DNA of 64,000 nucleotides from Streptomyces shenzhenensis (lineage in GTDB: Bacteria; Actinomycetota; Actinomycetes; Streptomycetales; Streptomycetaceae). Under the pieces are notes generated by a model. That model had not been told where the DNA came from. It saw only the letters and a program-made list of their open reading frames with translations, and searched no databases. Shown here one piece after another: positions 52,265-61,969 of the stretch; within the stretch, counting starts at the first letter, position 1, and every line of letters starts with the position of its first letter. The stretch covers positions 124,001-188,000 of the forward strand of contig NZ_PENI01000003.1 in NCBI RefSeq assembly GCF_003688995.1. The letters run 5' to 3'. Position numbers and translations under genes: made by a program.

Positions 52265-53061
52265 CGCCTGGGTCCTCCTCCTTCATGGACTTTCTCGCCG
52301 ATCATCAGCCGGAGCTGCTGCCGGGCAAGCGGCAGCTGCCCCCCATCCAGGGGGTGATCGAGGCGCCGCACGGGACGACGATCGTCGCCGTGACCTTCCC
52401 CGGTGGTGTGGTGCTCGCCGGTGACCGCCGGGCCACGATGGGCAACGTGATCGCCCAGCGGGACATCGAGAAGGTCTTCCCGGCCGACGAGTACTCGGCG
52501 GTCGGTATCGCCGGTACCGCGGGTCTGGCCGTCGAGATGGTCAAGCTCTTCCAGCTGGAGCTGGAGCACTTCGAGAAGGTCGAGGGTGCCCAGCTGTCGC
52601 TGGAGGGCAAGGCGAACCGGCTGTCGACGATGATCCGGTCCAACCTGGGCATGGCGATGCAGGGGCTGGCCGTGGTCCCGCTCTTCGCCGGATACGACGT
52701 GGACCGCGAGCGGGGTCGTATCTTCTCCTACGACGTCACCGGAGGCCGCTCCGAGGAGCACAACTTCGCCGCGACGGGCTCCGGCTCGGTGTTCGCGCGC
52801 GGTGCGATGAAGAAGCTGTTCCGCGACGATCTGACCGAGGAGCAGGCCACGACCCTGGTGGTGCAGGCCCTGTACGACGCGGCAGACGACGACTCGGCGA
52901 CGGGCGGTCCCGATGTCGCCCGCCGGATCTACCCGATCGTCACCGTGATCACCGAGGACGGCTTCCGCCGGCTCACCGAGGAGGAGTCCTCCGAGATCGC
53001 CCGTTCGATCCTGGAGCGGCGCCTGGAGCAGCCGGACGGCCCGCGGGCCGCGCTGCTGTAG
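52216..53061 (+). CDS. prcB: Proteasome beta subunit
   Basis: 281 aa. A 53-residue propeptide (…[23 protein letters not shown]) is removed to expose Thr54 ([24 protein letters not shown]), the N-terminal nucleophile; Asp and Lys of the active site follow in GDRRAT and the next helix. The family [12 protein letters not shown] and [11 protein letters not shown] blocks are present. Forms the inner rings of the 20S core. GTG start with AAGGAACC, overlapping the endonuclease-like gene. prcA begins 57 bp downstream. Confidence 0.97.
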   Translation: MEANTRSTGRLPAAFLTPGSSSFMDFLADHQPELLPGKRQLPPIQGVIEAPHGTTIVAVTFPGGVVLAGDRRATMGNVIAQRDIEKVFPADEYSAVGIAGTAGLAVEMVKLFQLELEHFEKVEGAQLSLEGKANRLSTMIRSNLGMAMQGLAVVPLFAGYDVDRERGRIFSYDVTGGRSEEHNFAATGSGSVFARGAMKKLFRDDLTEEQATTLVVQALYDAADDDSATGGPDVARRIYPIVTVITEDGFRRLTEEESSEIARSILERRLEQPDGPRAALL

Positions 53062-53118
53062 CCGGCTGTTTCTTTGCAAGGTGATCCAGTGACTTCGACA
53101 GAAAGGGACGGATAACCG

Positions 53119-53871
53119 GTGTCGACGCCGTTCTATGTCTCACCTCAGCAGGCCATGGCCGACCGGGCGGAGTACGCCCGCAAGGGCATCGCCCGTGGCC
53201 GCAGCCTGGTCGTGCTGCAGTATGCCGACGGCATCGTGTTCGTCGGTGAGAACCCGTCCCGTGCGCTGCACAAGTTCAGCGAGATCTATGACCGGATCGG
53301 GTTCGCCGCGGCCGGGAAGTACAACGAGTACGAGAACCTTCGTATCGGTGGCGTGCGCTATGCCGATCTGCGTGGTTACACCTATGACCGGGACGATGTG
53401 ACCGCCCGCGGTCTGGCCAACGTGTATGCGCAGACGCTGGGCACGATCTTCTCCAGTGCAGCCGAGAAGCCGTACGAGGTGGAGCTGGTGGTGGCCGAGG
53501 TGGGGGAGACCCCGGAGGGCGACCAGATCTACCGGCTGCCGCATGACGGGTCGATCGTGGACGAGCACGGTTCGGTCGCGGTGGGCGGTAATGCCGAGCA
53601 GATCAGCAGTTTCCTGGATCAGCGGCACCGTGACGGGATGAGCCTGGCGGAGGCGCTCAAGCTGGCTGTGCAGGCGCTGTCCCGGGACACGAACGGCAGT
53701 GAGCGGGAGATCCCGGCGGAGCGTCTGGAGGTGGCTGTGCTGGACCGGACGCGGCCGCAGCAGCGCAAGTTCAAGCGCATCGTCGGCCGGCAGCTCTCGC
53801 GGCTGTTGCAGGCGGACGGTGCGGCCACCGAGGCGGAGAGCGCCGAGGACGAGGGCGGGGACGAGGAGTAG
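53119..53871 (+). CDS. prcA: Proteasome alpha subunit
   Basis: 250 aa. The N terminus [33 protein letters not shown] is the gate-forming alpha tail and H0 helix. The Ntn fold is present without a catalytic Thr. [29 protein letters not shown] is family-typical, and the acidic end [13 protein letters not shown] is a Streptomyces feature. Forms the outer rings that dock the Arc ATPase. GTG at 53119 with AAAGGGA. Followed by a bidirectional terminator. Confidence 0.97.
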   Translation: MSTPFYVSPQQAMADRAEYARKGIARGRSLVVLQYADGIVFVGENPSRALHKFSEIYDRIGFAAAGKYNEYENLRIGGVRYADLRGYTYDRDDVTARGLANVYAQTLGTIFSSAAEKPYEVELVVAEVGETPEGDQIYRLPHDGSIVDEHGSVAVGGNAEQISSFLDQRHRDGMSLAEALKLAVQALSRDTNGSEREIPAERLEVAVLDRTRPQQRKFKRIVGRQLSRLLQADGAATEAESAEDEGGDEE

Positions 53872-53900
53872 GTTTCGCGTCCGCTCTGTGATGACCGTGT

Positions 53901-53927
53901 GCCCCGGCCGGCCTTGCCGACCGGGGC
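53901..53927. terminator. Terminator between prcA and the LacI-family gene
   Basis: GCCCCGG-CGG pairs with CCG-CCGGGGC with one mismatch, centred between the convergent genes. Confidence 0.7.
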
Positions 53928-53962
53928 GCGGTGCGTTCTGGCAGGCGGGCGGCGGGTGGTGG

Positions 53963-54979
53963 TCAGTGTGGCCTGGGTGGTGCTGTGGAGCCGCGTACCA
54001 CCAGGTGTACGGGGATGTCCGAGCGGTCCGGTTCGCGGCCGTCCAGGACGGCCAGGAGGGCTTGCATGCCGCGTTCGCCGAAGAGTTCCGCGTCGAGTCG
54101 TACGGTGGTCAGTTCGGGGTCGATGGCGGTGGCCAGGGCGAGGTCGTCGAGTCCGGTGACGGAGATGTCGGAGGGTACGTGCAGGCCGTGGCGGCGTAGT
54201 GCCTTGTAGGCGCCGGCGGCGAGTTTGTCGTCGTCGCAGACGAGGGCGGTGGGGTGGGGGCCGGGGGTGGTGAGGGCGGCCTCCGTGGCGGCTCTGGCGG
54301 CTTCGAAGGTGAGGGGTGCGCGGATGGTGCGTACGTCGGTGCCGGGAACGGTGGCGACGCGGGTGGCCAGTTCGTGTGCGCGGACCTCGAAGGTCCAGGA
54401 GGGCACGTCGGCGGCGAGGTGCAGGAAGCGGCGGTGGCCGAGGCCCAGGAGGTGTTCGGTGACCTGGCGGACGCCGTCGGCGATGTCCAGGTTCACGGTG
54501 GCTGCGCCGAGGCTGCCCTGTGGGTCGCTGTCGAGCATGACGAGGGGGAGTTGGTCGCCGCGGATGGTGGTGAGTGCGTCGGCGGCCATGGAGGAGGCGA
54601 TGACTCCGTCGAGGGCGGCCTGTGCGGATGCGAAGGGGTCGCGGGCCGGGCCGACGCCTTCCGGGGAGGGGTACAGGACCACGCCGAAGCCGTGCTGGGC
54701 GGCGATGCGGGCCGCTCCTGTGTAGACGCCGGCGAAGAATTCCGTGGTGAGGGCGGGGACGACGAGGAGCACGGTGCGGGTGTGGCCGAGGCGGAGGTTG
54801 CGGGCGGCGAGGTTGGGGCGGTAGCCGAGGTCGCGTGCGGCGTCCCGGACTCGTTGTGCGGTGGCGGCGGAGACCCGGCCGTGCCATTTGTCGCCGAGGA
54901 CGAGGGAGACGGCTGCCTGGGAGACTCCGGCGGCCTGGGCGACGTCACGGCTCGTCGGGCGCGTGTTGCTGTGTGCCAC
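53963..54979 (-). CDS. LacI-family transcriptional regulator
   Basis: 338 aa from the GTG at 54979 (GGAG 11 nt upstream). The helix-turn-helix and hinge are TSRDVAQAAGVSQAAVSLVLGDKWHGRVSAATAQRVRDAARDLGYRPN (residues ~10-57). A periplasmic-binding-like core follows, with VPALTTEFFAGVYTGA, TALVCDDDKLAAGAYKAL and SVTGLDDLALA. Divergent from the MFS gene with an inverted repeat in the gap, so it most likely controls that exporter and itself. It sits inside the Pup locus between prcA and pafA; nothing ties it to protein degradation directly. Confidence 0.92.
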   Translation of the reverse strand: MAHSNTRPTSRDVAQAAGVSQAAVSLVLGDKWHGRVSAATAQRVRDAARDLGYRPNLAARNLRLGHTRTVLLVVPALTTEFFAGVYTGAARIAAQHGFGVVLYPSPEGVGPARDPFASAQAALDGVIASSMAADALTTIRGDQLPLVMLDSDPQGSLGAATVNLDIADGVRQVTEHLLGLGHRRFLHLAADVPSWTFEVRAHELATRVATVPGTDVRTIRAPLTFEAARAATEAALTTPGPHPTALVCDDDKLAAGAYKALRRHGLHVPSDISVTGLDDLALATAIDPELTTVRLDAELFGERGMQALLAVLDGREPDRSDIPVHLVVRGSTAPPRPH

Positions 54980-55023
54980 CGTGGGTGCGCTCCTTCGTCT
55001 GGACGTGTGAACAGCGCACATGG

Positions 55024-55050
55024 TACGTATGACCACGGGAGTTATACGTA
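55024..55050. promoter_or_regulatory. Candidate LacI-type operator
   Basis: TACGTAT (55024-55030) and ATACGTA (55044-55050) are exact inverted repeats separated by 13 bp, in the 121-bp divergent gap between the LacI-family and MFS genes. Extending the arms to 11 bp keeps 9 matches. Confidence 0.55.
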
Positions 55051-55100
55051 ACACGTGACGGCGACGATCCGGCCTCGGGCGAGCCGGTGGAGGGCAGGAG

Positions 55101-56360
55101 ATGGCCGCGGGATACCTGGAGATCCTCAGCGCGAGACATGCGGCCAGGCTGCTGGCGGGCACGCTGGTGGGCCGGCTGCCGAACGCCACGGCCGCGATCG
55201 CGCTGGTGCTGTTCGTGCGCGCGGAGGGCGGCAGCTACAGCCTGGCGGGGGCGCTGGCGGCGGTGTACGGCGTGGCCAACGCCGTCGGGCAGCCCGTGCT
55301 CGGGCGGCTGGTCGATCTGCACGGGCAGCCGCGGATCCAGTTGCCCGCGGCGGTGCTGTCGGCGCTGTCGATGGCGGTCTTCGCGTTCTGCGGCACCGAT
55401 CCGCTGCCCCTCGCCTGCGCCGCCGTCGCGGCCGCCGGCTTGTTCACGCCGCCCCTGGAGGGCGGCCTGCGCGCCCTGTGGCCCTCGGTGCTGCGCCGCG
55501 AGGAGCAGGTGCACACCGCGTACGCCATGGACGCGGTGGCCCAGGAGGTCATGTTCACTGTCGGCCCGTTGCTGGTCACGCTGTGCGTGTCGGTGTGGTC
55601 GGAGCGGGCGGCCCTGCTGGTGCTGAACGCGGTGGGTGTGCTCGGGGCGCTGTCCGTGGTGCTGTCGCCGCCCTCGCGCGCGTGGCGTTCCGCGCCGCGC
55701 GAGGCGCACTGGCTGGGTCCGCTCCGCTCGCCGGGGCTGCTGGCGCTGTTCGGTGCGTTCCTGTTCGTGGGGATCGCGCTCGGTTCCATCACGGTGGCCT
55801 CGGTGCCCTACGCCGACGACCACGGCGGTGACGCGGTGTACGGCTGGCTGATGGCGGCGCTGGGGCTGGGCGCGCTGGCCGGCGGGACCGTGTACGGGGC
55901 GCGGCGGTGGAGCGGTGCGCCGGAGCGGCGACTGCGGGTGCTGGTGGCCCTTCTGGCGCTGTGTTATCTGCCGCTGATGCTGATGCCGGGCGCGGTGGTG
56001 ATGGTGTTGCTCACGGTGGTCGCCGGGGTGTTCCTGGCGCCTGCGATGGCCTGCGCGTTCGTCATGGTCGACGGGCATGCGCCGAGCGGTACGGTCACCG
56101 AGGCGTTCTCCTGGCTTGTGACGACGTTCACCGTGGGTGCCTCGGTGGGAACGGGCCTGGCGGGGCCCGTGGTCGAGGCGGGCGGTGCGCTGTGGGGGTT
56201 CGCGGTGCCGGGTGTGGCGGGGGCCGTGTCCTTGCTGGTGCTGCTGGCCACCGGGCGGGTCCTCGCAGCTCCCGGCGGGGGAGCGGTGGTTGCGGCGTCA
56301 GCGGAAAATGATCCAAATCGTGCTGCCGAACCCCGTTTCAGTTCCGGGGATCGGGCGTAA
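55101..56360 (+). CDS. MFS transporter
   Basis: 419 aa with 12 predicted membrane helices. The loop between helices 2 and 3 (GRLVDLHGQPRIQ) is the MFS motif A. The start MAAGYLEILSARHAARLLAGTLVGRLPNATAAIALVLF is typical of the small drug or sugar efflux type. The C terminus from ~385 is hydrophilic. The ATG at 55101 has GGAGG upstream. pafA starts 10 bp after this stop but has its own -10 box. Substrate unknown; control by the adjacent LacI-type protein is likely. Confidence 0.9.
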   Translation: MAAGYLEILSARHAARLLAGTLVGRLPNATAAIALVLFVRAEGGSYSLAGALAAVYGVANAVGQPVLGRLVDLHGQPRIQLPAAVLSALSMAVFAFCGTDPLPLACAAVAAAGLFTPPLEGGLRALWPSVLRREEQVHTAYAMDAVAQEVMFTVGPLLVTLCVSVWSERAALLVLNAVGVLGALSVVLSPPSRAWRSAPREAHWLGPLRSPGLLALFGAFLFVGIALGSITVASVPYADDHGGDAVYGWLMAALGLGALAGGTVYGARRWSGAPERRLRVLVALLALCYLPLMLMPGAVVMVLLTVVAGVFLAPAMACAFVMVDGHAPSGTVTEAFSWLVTTFTVGASVGTGLAGPVVEAGGALWGFAVPGVAGAVSLLVLLATGRVLAAPGGGAVVAASAENDPNRAAEPRFSSGDRA

Positions 56361-56363
56361 TGT
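56358..56363 (+). promoter_or_regulatory. -10 element of a leaderless pafA promoter
   Basis: TAATGT is followed by 6 nt and the ATG at 56370. It overlaps the MFS stop codon. No ribosome site precedes pafA. Confidence 0.6.
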
Positions 56364-56369
56364 TCAGTC

Positions 56370-57731
56370 ATGGACCGCCGCATTTTCGGGCTGGAGAACG
56401 AGTACGGCGTCACGTGCACGTTCAGGGGACAGCGCCGCCTGTCGCCTGACGAGGTGGCGCGGTACCTCTTCCGCCGTGTCGTGTCATGGGGCCGTAGCAG
56501 CAATGTCTTTCTGCGCAACGGTGCCCGGCTCTATCTCGACGTGGGGTCACATCCGGAATACGCGACACCCGAATGTGACAATGTGATCGAACTGGTCACC
56601 CACGACAAGGCCGGCGAGCGCATTCTCGAAGGACTTCTGGTGGACGCGGAACGACGCCTGCACGAGGAGGGCATCGCGGGCGACGTCTACCTTTTCAAGA
56701 ACAACACGGACTCGGCGGGCAACTCCTACGGTTGCCACGAGAACTATCTGGTGGCGCGGCACGGGGAGTTCTCCCGGCTCGCCGACATCCTCATTCCGTT
56801 CCTGGTCACCCGGCAGCTGCTGTGCGGCGCGGGGAAGGTGCTGCAGACGCCGCGCGGTGCGGTGTACTGCGTGAGCCAGCGGGCGGAGCACATCTGGGAG
56901 GGGGTCTCCTCGGCGACGACCCGCTCCCGGCCCATCATCAACACGCGGGACGAGCCGCACGCGGACGCGGAGCGTTACCGCCGGCTGCATGTCATCGTGG
57001 GCGACTCGAACATGTCCGAGACGACCATGCTGCTCAAGGTCGGGGCCACCGATCTGGTGCTGCGCATGATCGAGGCGGGCACGGTGATGCGTGACCTGAC
57101 CCTGGAGAACCCGATCCGGGCGATCCGTGAGGTCAGCCATGACATCACGGGCCGGCGCAAGGTGCGTCTGGCCAGCGGCCGGGAGGCCTCGGCGCTGGAG
57201 GTGCAGCGCGAGTACTACGAGAAGGCCGTGGACTTCTGCGAGCGCCGCGGTATCCGCACCGGCACGGTGGAGCAGGTGCTGGAGCTGTGGGGCCGCACGC
57301 TGGACGCGATCGAGGCGGAGGATCTGGACCGGATCGCCACCGAGATCGACTGGGTGATGAAGTACAAGCTCATCGAGCGGTACCGGGCCAAGCACAACAT
57401 GACCATGTCGCATCCGCGGGTCGCGCAGATAGATCTGGCCTACCACGACATCCACCGTCGTCGTGGCCTGTACTACCTGCTGGAGAAGCGGGGCCAAGCC
57501 GCCCGGATCTGCAACGACTTGAAGATCTTCGAGGGCAAGTCGGTTCCGCCGCAGACCACTCGGGCCCGGCTGCGCGGCGATTTCATCCGGCGTGCCCAGG
57601 AGCAGCGCCGTGACTTCACGGTCGACTGGGTGCACCTCAAGCTCAACGACCAGGCGCAGCGGACGGTGTTGTGCAAGGACCCGTTCCGTTCGGTGGACGA
57701 TCGGGTGGAGAAGCTCATCGCCGGTATGTGA
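56370..57731 (+). CDS. pafA: Pup-protein ligase PafA
   Basis: 453 aa. Activates the C-terminal Glu of Pup with ATP and joins it to lysine side chains. Start [20 protein letters not shown] has the metal-binding Glu; the catalytic base is D57 in [37 protein letters not shown] and [29 protein letters not shown] form the nucleotide site. It is a paralogue of Dop at 49.7 kb (same blocks, lacking Dop's insert). Probably leaderless from its own promoter. Ends at a 12-bp hairpin. Confidence 0.97.
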   Translation: MDRRIFGLENEYGVTCTFRGQRRLSPDEVARYLFRRVVSWGRSSNVFLRNGARLYLDVGSHPEYATPECDNVIELVTHDKAGERILEGLLVDAERRLHEEGIAGDVYLFKNNTDSAGNSYGCHENYLVARHGEFSRLADILIPFLVTRQLLCGAGKVLQTPRGAVYCVSQRAEHIWEGVSSATTRSRPIINTRDEPHADAERYRRLHVIVGDSNMSETTMLLKVGATDLVLRMIEAGTVMRDLTLENPIRAIREVSHDITGRRKVRLASGREASALEVQREYYEKAVDFCERRGIRTGTVEQVLELWGRTLDAIEAEDLDRIATEIDWVMKYKLIERYRAKHNMTMSHPRVAQIDLAYHDIHRRRGLYYLLEKRGQAARICNDLKIFEGKSVPPQTTRARLRGDFIRRAQEQRRDFTVDWVHLKLNDQAQRTVLCKDPFRSVDDRVEKLIAGM

Positions 57732-57798
57732 GCGGGGTGTTCCTCCCGTTCCTCTGTGCGACTTCGCTCGAACGAGGGATCCGGGGAGAACGCCACAC

Positions 57799-57827
57799 GG
57801 GCGTCGTACGTTTTCCGTACGGCGCCC
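57799..57827 (+). terminator. pafA terminator
   Basis: GGGCGTCGTACG and CGTACGGCGCCC form a 12-bp stem (one G-U) with a 5-nt loop. Confidence 0.7.
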
Positions 57828-57891
57828 TTCGCACGCCGTAGAGTTGCGCGGGCACGCCATTCACAAGATCGATGATTACGAGGCCCCCACC

Positions 57892-58896
57892 GTGCGCCGA
57901 CGCTCACTTCTCCTTGCCGCCGTACCCGCAGGACTGGTCACGCTTGCCGGATGCGGCGACGGCAAGTCGGACTCCAGCAAGGCGAGCGCGTCTCCGTCCG
58001 CCTCGGGGGCGTCCGTGTCCCCGCCGAAGATCGTGGACGGGCCGGTGCCGGCGATCACCGCGGGTGCGAAGTTCGGCGAGAAGCCGACCGTGGCCAAGGG
58101 GTCCGGGGAGCCGTCGAAGGATCTGGCGGTGAAGACGGTGATCGCGGGCGGTGGCAGGACGGTCGCGGAGAACGACTTCGTGCAGGCGCACTACCTGGGC
58201 CAGATCTGGAGCTCGGGGAAGGTCTTCGACAACTCCTACGACCGTAAGTCGCCGCTGGTGCTCCAGCTGGCCGAGGGCAGTGTCATCGACGGCTGGCGGT
58301 ATGCGCTGACCGGTAAGAAGGCGGGCAGCCGGATCGTGATGGCGGTGCCGCCGACCTGGGGTTACGGCTCATCGGGCAATGCGCAGGCCGGTATCAAGGG
58401 CACCGACACCCTGGTGTTCGTCGTCGATGTGCTGAACACCTTCAACACCAAGAGTTCGGCGCAGGGCAAAGAGGTCCCGCAGACCGATGCGGCGCTGCCG
58501 AAGATCGGTACGAACACGGACGGCAAGGCGCCTTCCATCGACATCCCGAAGTCGGCGGCGCCGGGCAAGCTGGTGTCGAACTATGTCCTGGAGAGCGACG
58601 GCGCCGAGGTCAAGGCGGAGCAGACGGTCCTGTGCCAGTTCCAGGGCGTGGTCTGGGACGGCGGGAAGACCTTCGAGCAGACCTATGGTTCGGGCCGGCT
58701 GAGCCAGTTCTCCCTGGAGCAGATGAAGCAGGTCGTCAAGGGGCTGTCGGAGGGGCTGACCGGCAAGAAGGTCGGCAGCCGGGTCCTCGTCGTGGTGCCC
58801 CCGGACCTGGCCTACGGCGACACGCCGCCGAGCGGTGATGTCATCAAGAAGGGTTCCACCCTGGTGTTCGCCGTCGACATCCTGGCCGCGATGTGA
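57892..58896 (+). CDS. Lipoprotein with two FKBP-type prolyl isomerase domains
   Basis: 334 aa from a GTG (GAGG 8 nt upstream). The signal MRRRSLLLAAVPAGLVTLAGC has Cys21 as lipidation site. Domain 1 (~75-175) has AHYLGQIWSSGKVFDNSYD, GWRYALTGKKAGSRIVMAVPP and FVVDVLNTF. Domain 2 (~225-334) has CQFQGVVWDGGKTFEQTYG, GLSEGLTGKKVGSRVLVVVPP and FAVDILAAM. Each is FKBP-like, domain 2 more diverged at the ligand pocket. It would assist folding of exported proteins. Next to a cytosolic FKBP gene 111 bp downstream. Confidence 0.9.
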   Translation: MRRRSLLLAAVPAGLVTLAGCGDGKSDSSKASASPSASGASVSPPKIVDGPVPAITAGAKFGEKPTVAKGSGEPSKDLAVKTVIAGGGRTVAENDFVQAHYLGQIWSSGKVFDNSYDRKSPLVLQLAEGSVIDGWRYALTGKKAGSRIVMAVPPTWGYGSSGNAQAGIKGTDTLVFVVDVLNTFNTKSSAQGKEVPQTDAALPKIGTNTDGKAPSIDIPKSAAPGKLVSNYVLESDGAEVKAEQTVLCQFQGVVWDGGKTFEQTYGSGRLSQFSLEQMKQVVKGLSEGLTGKKVGSRVLVVVPPDLAYGDTPPSGDVIKKGSTLVFAVDILAAM

Positions 58897-59007
58897 CGCC
58901 GTGCGGCGGCGGGCCGTGCCCGCCGCGCTCGCCCGCCGCGGGCGTGCGGGGGGCGGGGATGAAAGACTGTGCGCGTTCCGTGTCGTACACAAGCAGGAGC
59001 TAGAGAC

Positions 59008-59382
59008 GTGAGCATCGAGAAGCCCGAGGTCGACTTCCCGGGTGGCGAGCCCCCGGCGGACCTCGAGATCAAGGACATCTGGGCGGGCGACGGTCCGGAG
59101 GCCAAGGCCGGCGACACCGTCTCCGTCCACTATGTGGGTGTGGCCTTCTCCACGGGCGAGGAGTTCGACGCGTCCTGGAACCGTGGCACGCCGCTGAATT
59201 TCCAGCTGGGTGCCGGTCAGGTCATCGCCGGCTGGGACCGGGGTGTGCAGGGCATGAAGGTCGGCGGCCGTCGTCAGCTGACCATTCCGGCGCACCTGGC
59301 CTACGGCGACCGTGGTGCGGGCGGCGGCCGGATCGCCCCCGGCGAGACGCTGATCTTCGTCTGTGATCTGGTCGCGGTCTGA
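59008..59382 (+). CDS. FKBP-type peptidyl-prolyl isomerase (cytosolic)
   Basis: 124 aa from a GTG with CAGGAG upstream. One complete FKBP domain: SVHYVGVAFSTGEEFDASWNRG, FQLGAGQVIAGWDRGVQGMKVGGRRQLTIPAHLAYGDRGAGGGRIAPGETLIFVCDLVAV, with the aromatic pocket residues (Tyr, Phe, Trp, Tyr, Phe) retained. No signal peptide, so cytosolic, unlike its neighbour. A strong 13-bp hairpin follows. Confidence 0.95.
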   Translation: MSIEKPEVDFPGGEPPADLEIKDIWAGDGPEAKAGDTVSVHYVGVAFSTGEEFDASWNRGTPLNFQLGAGQVIAGWDRGVQGMKVGGRRQLTIPAHLAYGDRGAGGGRIAPGETLIFVCDLVAV

Positions 59383-59399
59383 TCGGATCCGATCATCCG

Positions 59400-59427
59400 G
59401 GGCCCATGCCCGTCCGGGCATGGGCCC
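59400..59427 (+). terminator. Terminator after the FKBP gene
   Basis: GGGCCCATGCCCG and CGGGCATGGGCCC form a 13-bp stem with a minimal loop. Confidence 0.75.
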
Positions 59428-59501
59428 TCGGCTTTGGCCGCGCCACCGTGGAGCGGTACGGTCGTCGGGCGTAAGCACCATAGGGGAGGCGAAGGGCGTC
59501 G

Positions 59502-60479
59502 ATGGCCATTGCCAAGGCCGAGCGGCTGATGAACCTGGCGCTGTGTCTGCTCGGGACGCGGCGGCCGCTCAGCAAGCGTGAGCTGCGGGAGTCCATCGAG
59601 GCCTATGTCGAGGCTTTCGGGCCGGGGAAGGGTACGGCCGGCGGCGACGACTCCTTCAGCCGGATGTTCGAGCGCGACAAGGACGATCTGCGCGAACTCG
59701 GCCTGGTCATCGAGACCGTCGAGAACATCGACGGCGAGGTCGGCTATCTCGCCCGCCGTGACAGCAACCGGCTGCCGCCCATCACTCTGGACGCGGAGGA
59801 GGCCGCCGCGCTGGGGCTGGCCGCCAAGGTGTGGCAGCAGGCCCGGCTGGCCGGCGCGGCCAGTGGCGCCCTGCAGAAGCTGCGGGCGGCCGGGCTGCCC
59901 GAGGATGTCGACCCGTACGAGGCGCACGGCGCGCTGGAGCCGCGCATCCCGGTGCACGAGGCCGCCTTCGAGCCGCTGATGCTGGCCTGCCGTGACCGCC
60001 GTCCGGTGGTCTTCGACTACCGCAAGGCCACCGCCGCCCACCCCGGGACCCGGCATGTCGAGCCGTGGGCGCTGGAGTGCTGGCGCGGCCACTGGTACCT
60101 GGCGGGCTGGGACCGTGACCGGGGTGCCGAGCGGGTGTTCCGGCTGTCCCGGATCACCGGCCGGGTCCGTTCGCGCGGGAGCGGCTTCACCGCCCCGGTG
60201 CCCGATGTCGTCACCGTGCGGGAGACCGTCGCGAGCTGGGCGGGCGAGTTCGCCGACCGTTCGGCGCTGATCCGGCTGCGTTCCGGCGCGGGCTACCCCC
60301 TTCGGGCGAAGGCCACCGCGGTCCGGGAACTCGGGGACGGCTGGGACGAGTTGGAGATTCCGTACGGGCACGGTCTGGATGCCTGGCTGGTGGAGTTCGG
60401 GCCCGACGTGGTGGTCCTGGAGCCGGCCGAGCTGCGGGCCGACGTGGTGGACCGGCTGCGTGCCGTGGCCAAGGGCTGA
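59502..60479 (+). CDS. pafB: WYL-domain transcription regulator PafB
   Basis: 325 aa. An N-terminal winged helix (AERLMNLALCLLGTRRPLSKRELRESIEAY ... FERDKDDLRELG) is followed by the WYL domain (RPVVFDYRKATAAHPGTRHVEPWALECWRGHWYLAGWDRDRGAERVFRLSRI) and a WCX-like C terminus. In mycobacteria PafB forms a heterodimer with PafC and activates the LexA/RecA-independent DNA-damage regulon; genetic linkage to pafA is conserved though the role in pupylation is indirect. pafC follows after 19 bp. Confidence 0.93.
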   Translation: MAIAKAERLMNLALCLLGTRRPLSKRELRESIEAYVEAFGPGKGTAGGDDSFSRMFERDKDDLRELGLVIETVENIDGEVGYLARRDSNRLPPITLDAEEAAALGLAAKVWQQARLAGAASGALQKLRAAGLPEDVDPYEAHGALEPRIPVHEAAFEPLMLACRDRRPVVFDYRKATAAHPGTRHVEPWALECWRGHWYLAGWDRDRGAERVFRLSRITGRVRSRGSGFTAPVPDVVTVRETVASWAGEFADRSALIRLRSGAGYPLRAKATAVRELGDGWDELEIPYGHGLDAWLVEFGPDVVVLEPAELRADVVDRLRAVAKG

Positions 60480-60498
60480 GGGGGAGCGGAGCGGAACA

Positions 60499-61539
60499 GT
60501 GGCAGGCAAACCGGTCAGGCCCGTGAACGCCATCGACCAGACCCGGCGGATGCTCTCCCTGGTGACGTATCTGCGGGAGCGCCCCGGCGCCCGGGTCGCG
60601 GATGTCGCGCGTGCCTTCGGGATCACCGAGGACGAGCTGGTCTCGGACCTGGACGTGCTGCCCATGTGCGGCACCAGCTTCCGTGGCGGCGATCTGCTGG
60701 ACATCGACACGGACGGCGAGCGCATCTGGTGGCACAACCCTGCCGCGCTCGGCGCGGACGCGGCGGAGCCGCTCAGGCTGGCCGCGGACGAGGCGACCGC
60801 GCTGCTGGTGGCGGCGCGTGCCGTGGCCACCCTGCCGGGTCTGCGGGAGAGCGACCGGCAGGCGCTGCTGCGGGCCACCGCCAAGGTGGAGGGGGCGGCC
60901 GGTGAGGCGGCGGGCGCCAGCTCGCGGCTCTCGGTGACCTTCGAGTCCGAGGGCGGGGTGTTCGCGGATGTCGACCGGGCCATCTCCGAGCGGCGCCGCC
61001 TGTGGATCCGCTACTACTCACCGGCTCGTGACGAGGTCACCGAGCGGGAGATCGACCCCATCCGCCTGGTCAGCGTCGGCCACACCTATGTGGAGGCCTG
61101 GTGCCGCCGCTCCGAGGCGCGCCGCACCTTCCGGCTGGACCGGGTCGCCGAGATCAAGATTCTCGACGAGCCGTCGGCGCCGCCGGAGATCGAGTTGCGG
61201 GACCTGTCGGAGGGGCTGGTGCAGCCGGCCGCCGAGGACCCTGAGGTCGTCGTCGAGGTCGGCCCGGGCGGCCGCTGGGTCGCCGAGTACTACCCGCACG
61301 ACAGCGCCGACGAGCTGCCCGACGGCGGGCTGCGTATCACCGTGCGCACCCCCGATCCGGCCTCGCTCAGACGTCTGGCGCTGCGGCTCGGCCGTGACGG
61401 CCGGATCGTCTCGCCGCCCGAGCTGGCCGACAGCGCCCGGCAGGCCGCCCGCGCGGCACTCGCCGGGTACGACGGGGTGGAGGCGGCGCAGGACGCGACG
61501 CGCGCGCAGCGCGACGGGCTGTACGACAGGGCGGAGTGA
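60499..61539 (+). CDS. pafC: WYL-domain transcription regulator PafC
   Basis: 346 aa from a GTG at 60499 with GGGGAGCGGA upstream. The layout repeats PafB: winged helix (IDQTRRMLSLVTYLRERPGARVADVARAFGITEDELVSDLDVL), a middle region and the WYL domain (RRRLWIRYYSPARDEVTEREIDPIRLVSVGHTYVEAWCRRSEARRTFRLDRV). The C terminus DGLYDRAE is short. Acts with PafB as the second half of the damage-response activator. Same operon as pafB. Confidence 0.93.
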   Translation: MAGKPVRPVNAIDQTRRMLSLVTYLRERPGARVADVARAFGITEDELVSDLDVLPMCGTSFRGGDLLDIDTDGERIWWHNPAALGADAAEPLRLAADEATALLVAARAVATLPGLRESDRQALLRATAKVEGAAGEAAGASSRLSVTFESEGGVFADVDRAISERRRLWIRYYSPARDEVTEREIDPIRLVSVGHTYVEAWCRRSEARRTFRLDRVAEIKILDEPSAPPEIELRDLSEGLVQPAAEDPEVVVEVGPGGRWVAEYYPHDSADELPDGGLRITVRTPDPASLRRLALRLGRDGRIVSPPELADSARQAARAALAGYDGVEAAQDATRAQRDGLYDRAE

Positions 61540-61665
61540 GCCGCGCGGCTCCGCGCGGTGCCGCGGGGCCGGTGTACGACGGCCGGGCAGGCCGGGCGCG
61601 GGGCCCCCGCGAGCTGGGCGGTGACGCCCCGAAGGCGACCTACCACGAAGTGAGGAGCGAGGGCT

Positions 61666-61959
61666 TTGAGCGAGTCTCCGGTGTCCGACGCGGGGGAGAT
61701 GACGGTCGCGGCCGCCTTCGCGGGGATGCGAAGAGTGGTTCCCGTGGTGTTCAGGGCGGGCTGCCCGGAGTGCCGGGGCCGTTTCGAGCTGTCCGCGAGT
61801 GCCCTGCGGCTCGCCATCGGCGCCACCAGCCGTACGACGTTCTACTCCTTCACCTGTCCGGACTGCGGTGCCCTGGTCCGCAAGCCCGCGGGTGAACGCA
61901 TCGTCGAGTTGCTGACCGACGGCGGGGTCAAGACGCTGCGGCTGCACCCTACGGTCTAG
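61666..61959 (+). CDS. Small zinc-ribbon protein
   Basis: 97 aa from a TTG at 61666, chosen because AGGAG lies 10 nt upstream; a GTG at 61681 is possible. A zinc ribbon is built from CPEC (~33-36) and CPDC (~64-67), separated by a strand-rich spacer (ALRLAIGATSRTTFYSFT). The end KTLRLHPTV is short. I do not know a function. It lies between pafC and tatA with a one-helix membrane protein directly downstream (10 bp). Confidence 0.7.
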   Translation: MSESPVSDAGEMTVAAAFAGMRRVVPVVFRAGCPECRGRFELSASALRLAIGATSRTTFYSFTCPDCGALVRKPAGERIVELLTDGGVKTLRLHPTV

Positions 61960-61969
61960 GCTCGACGCC

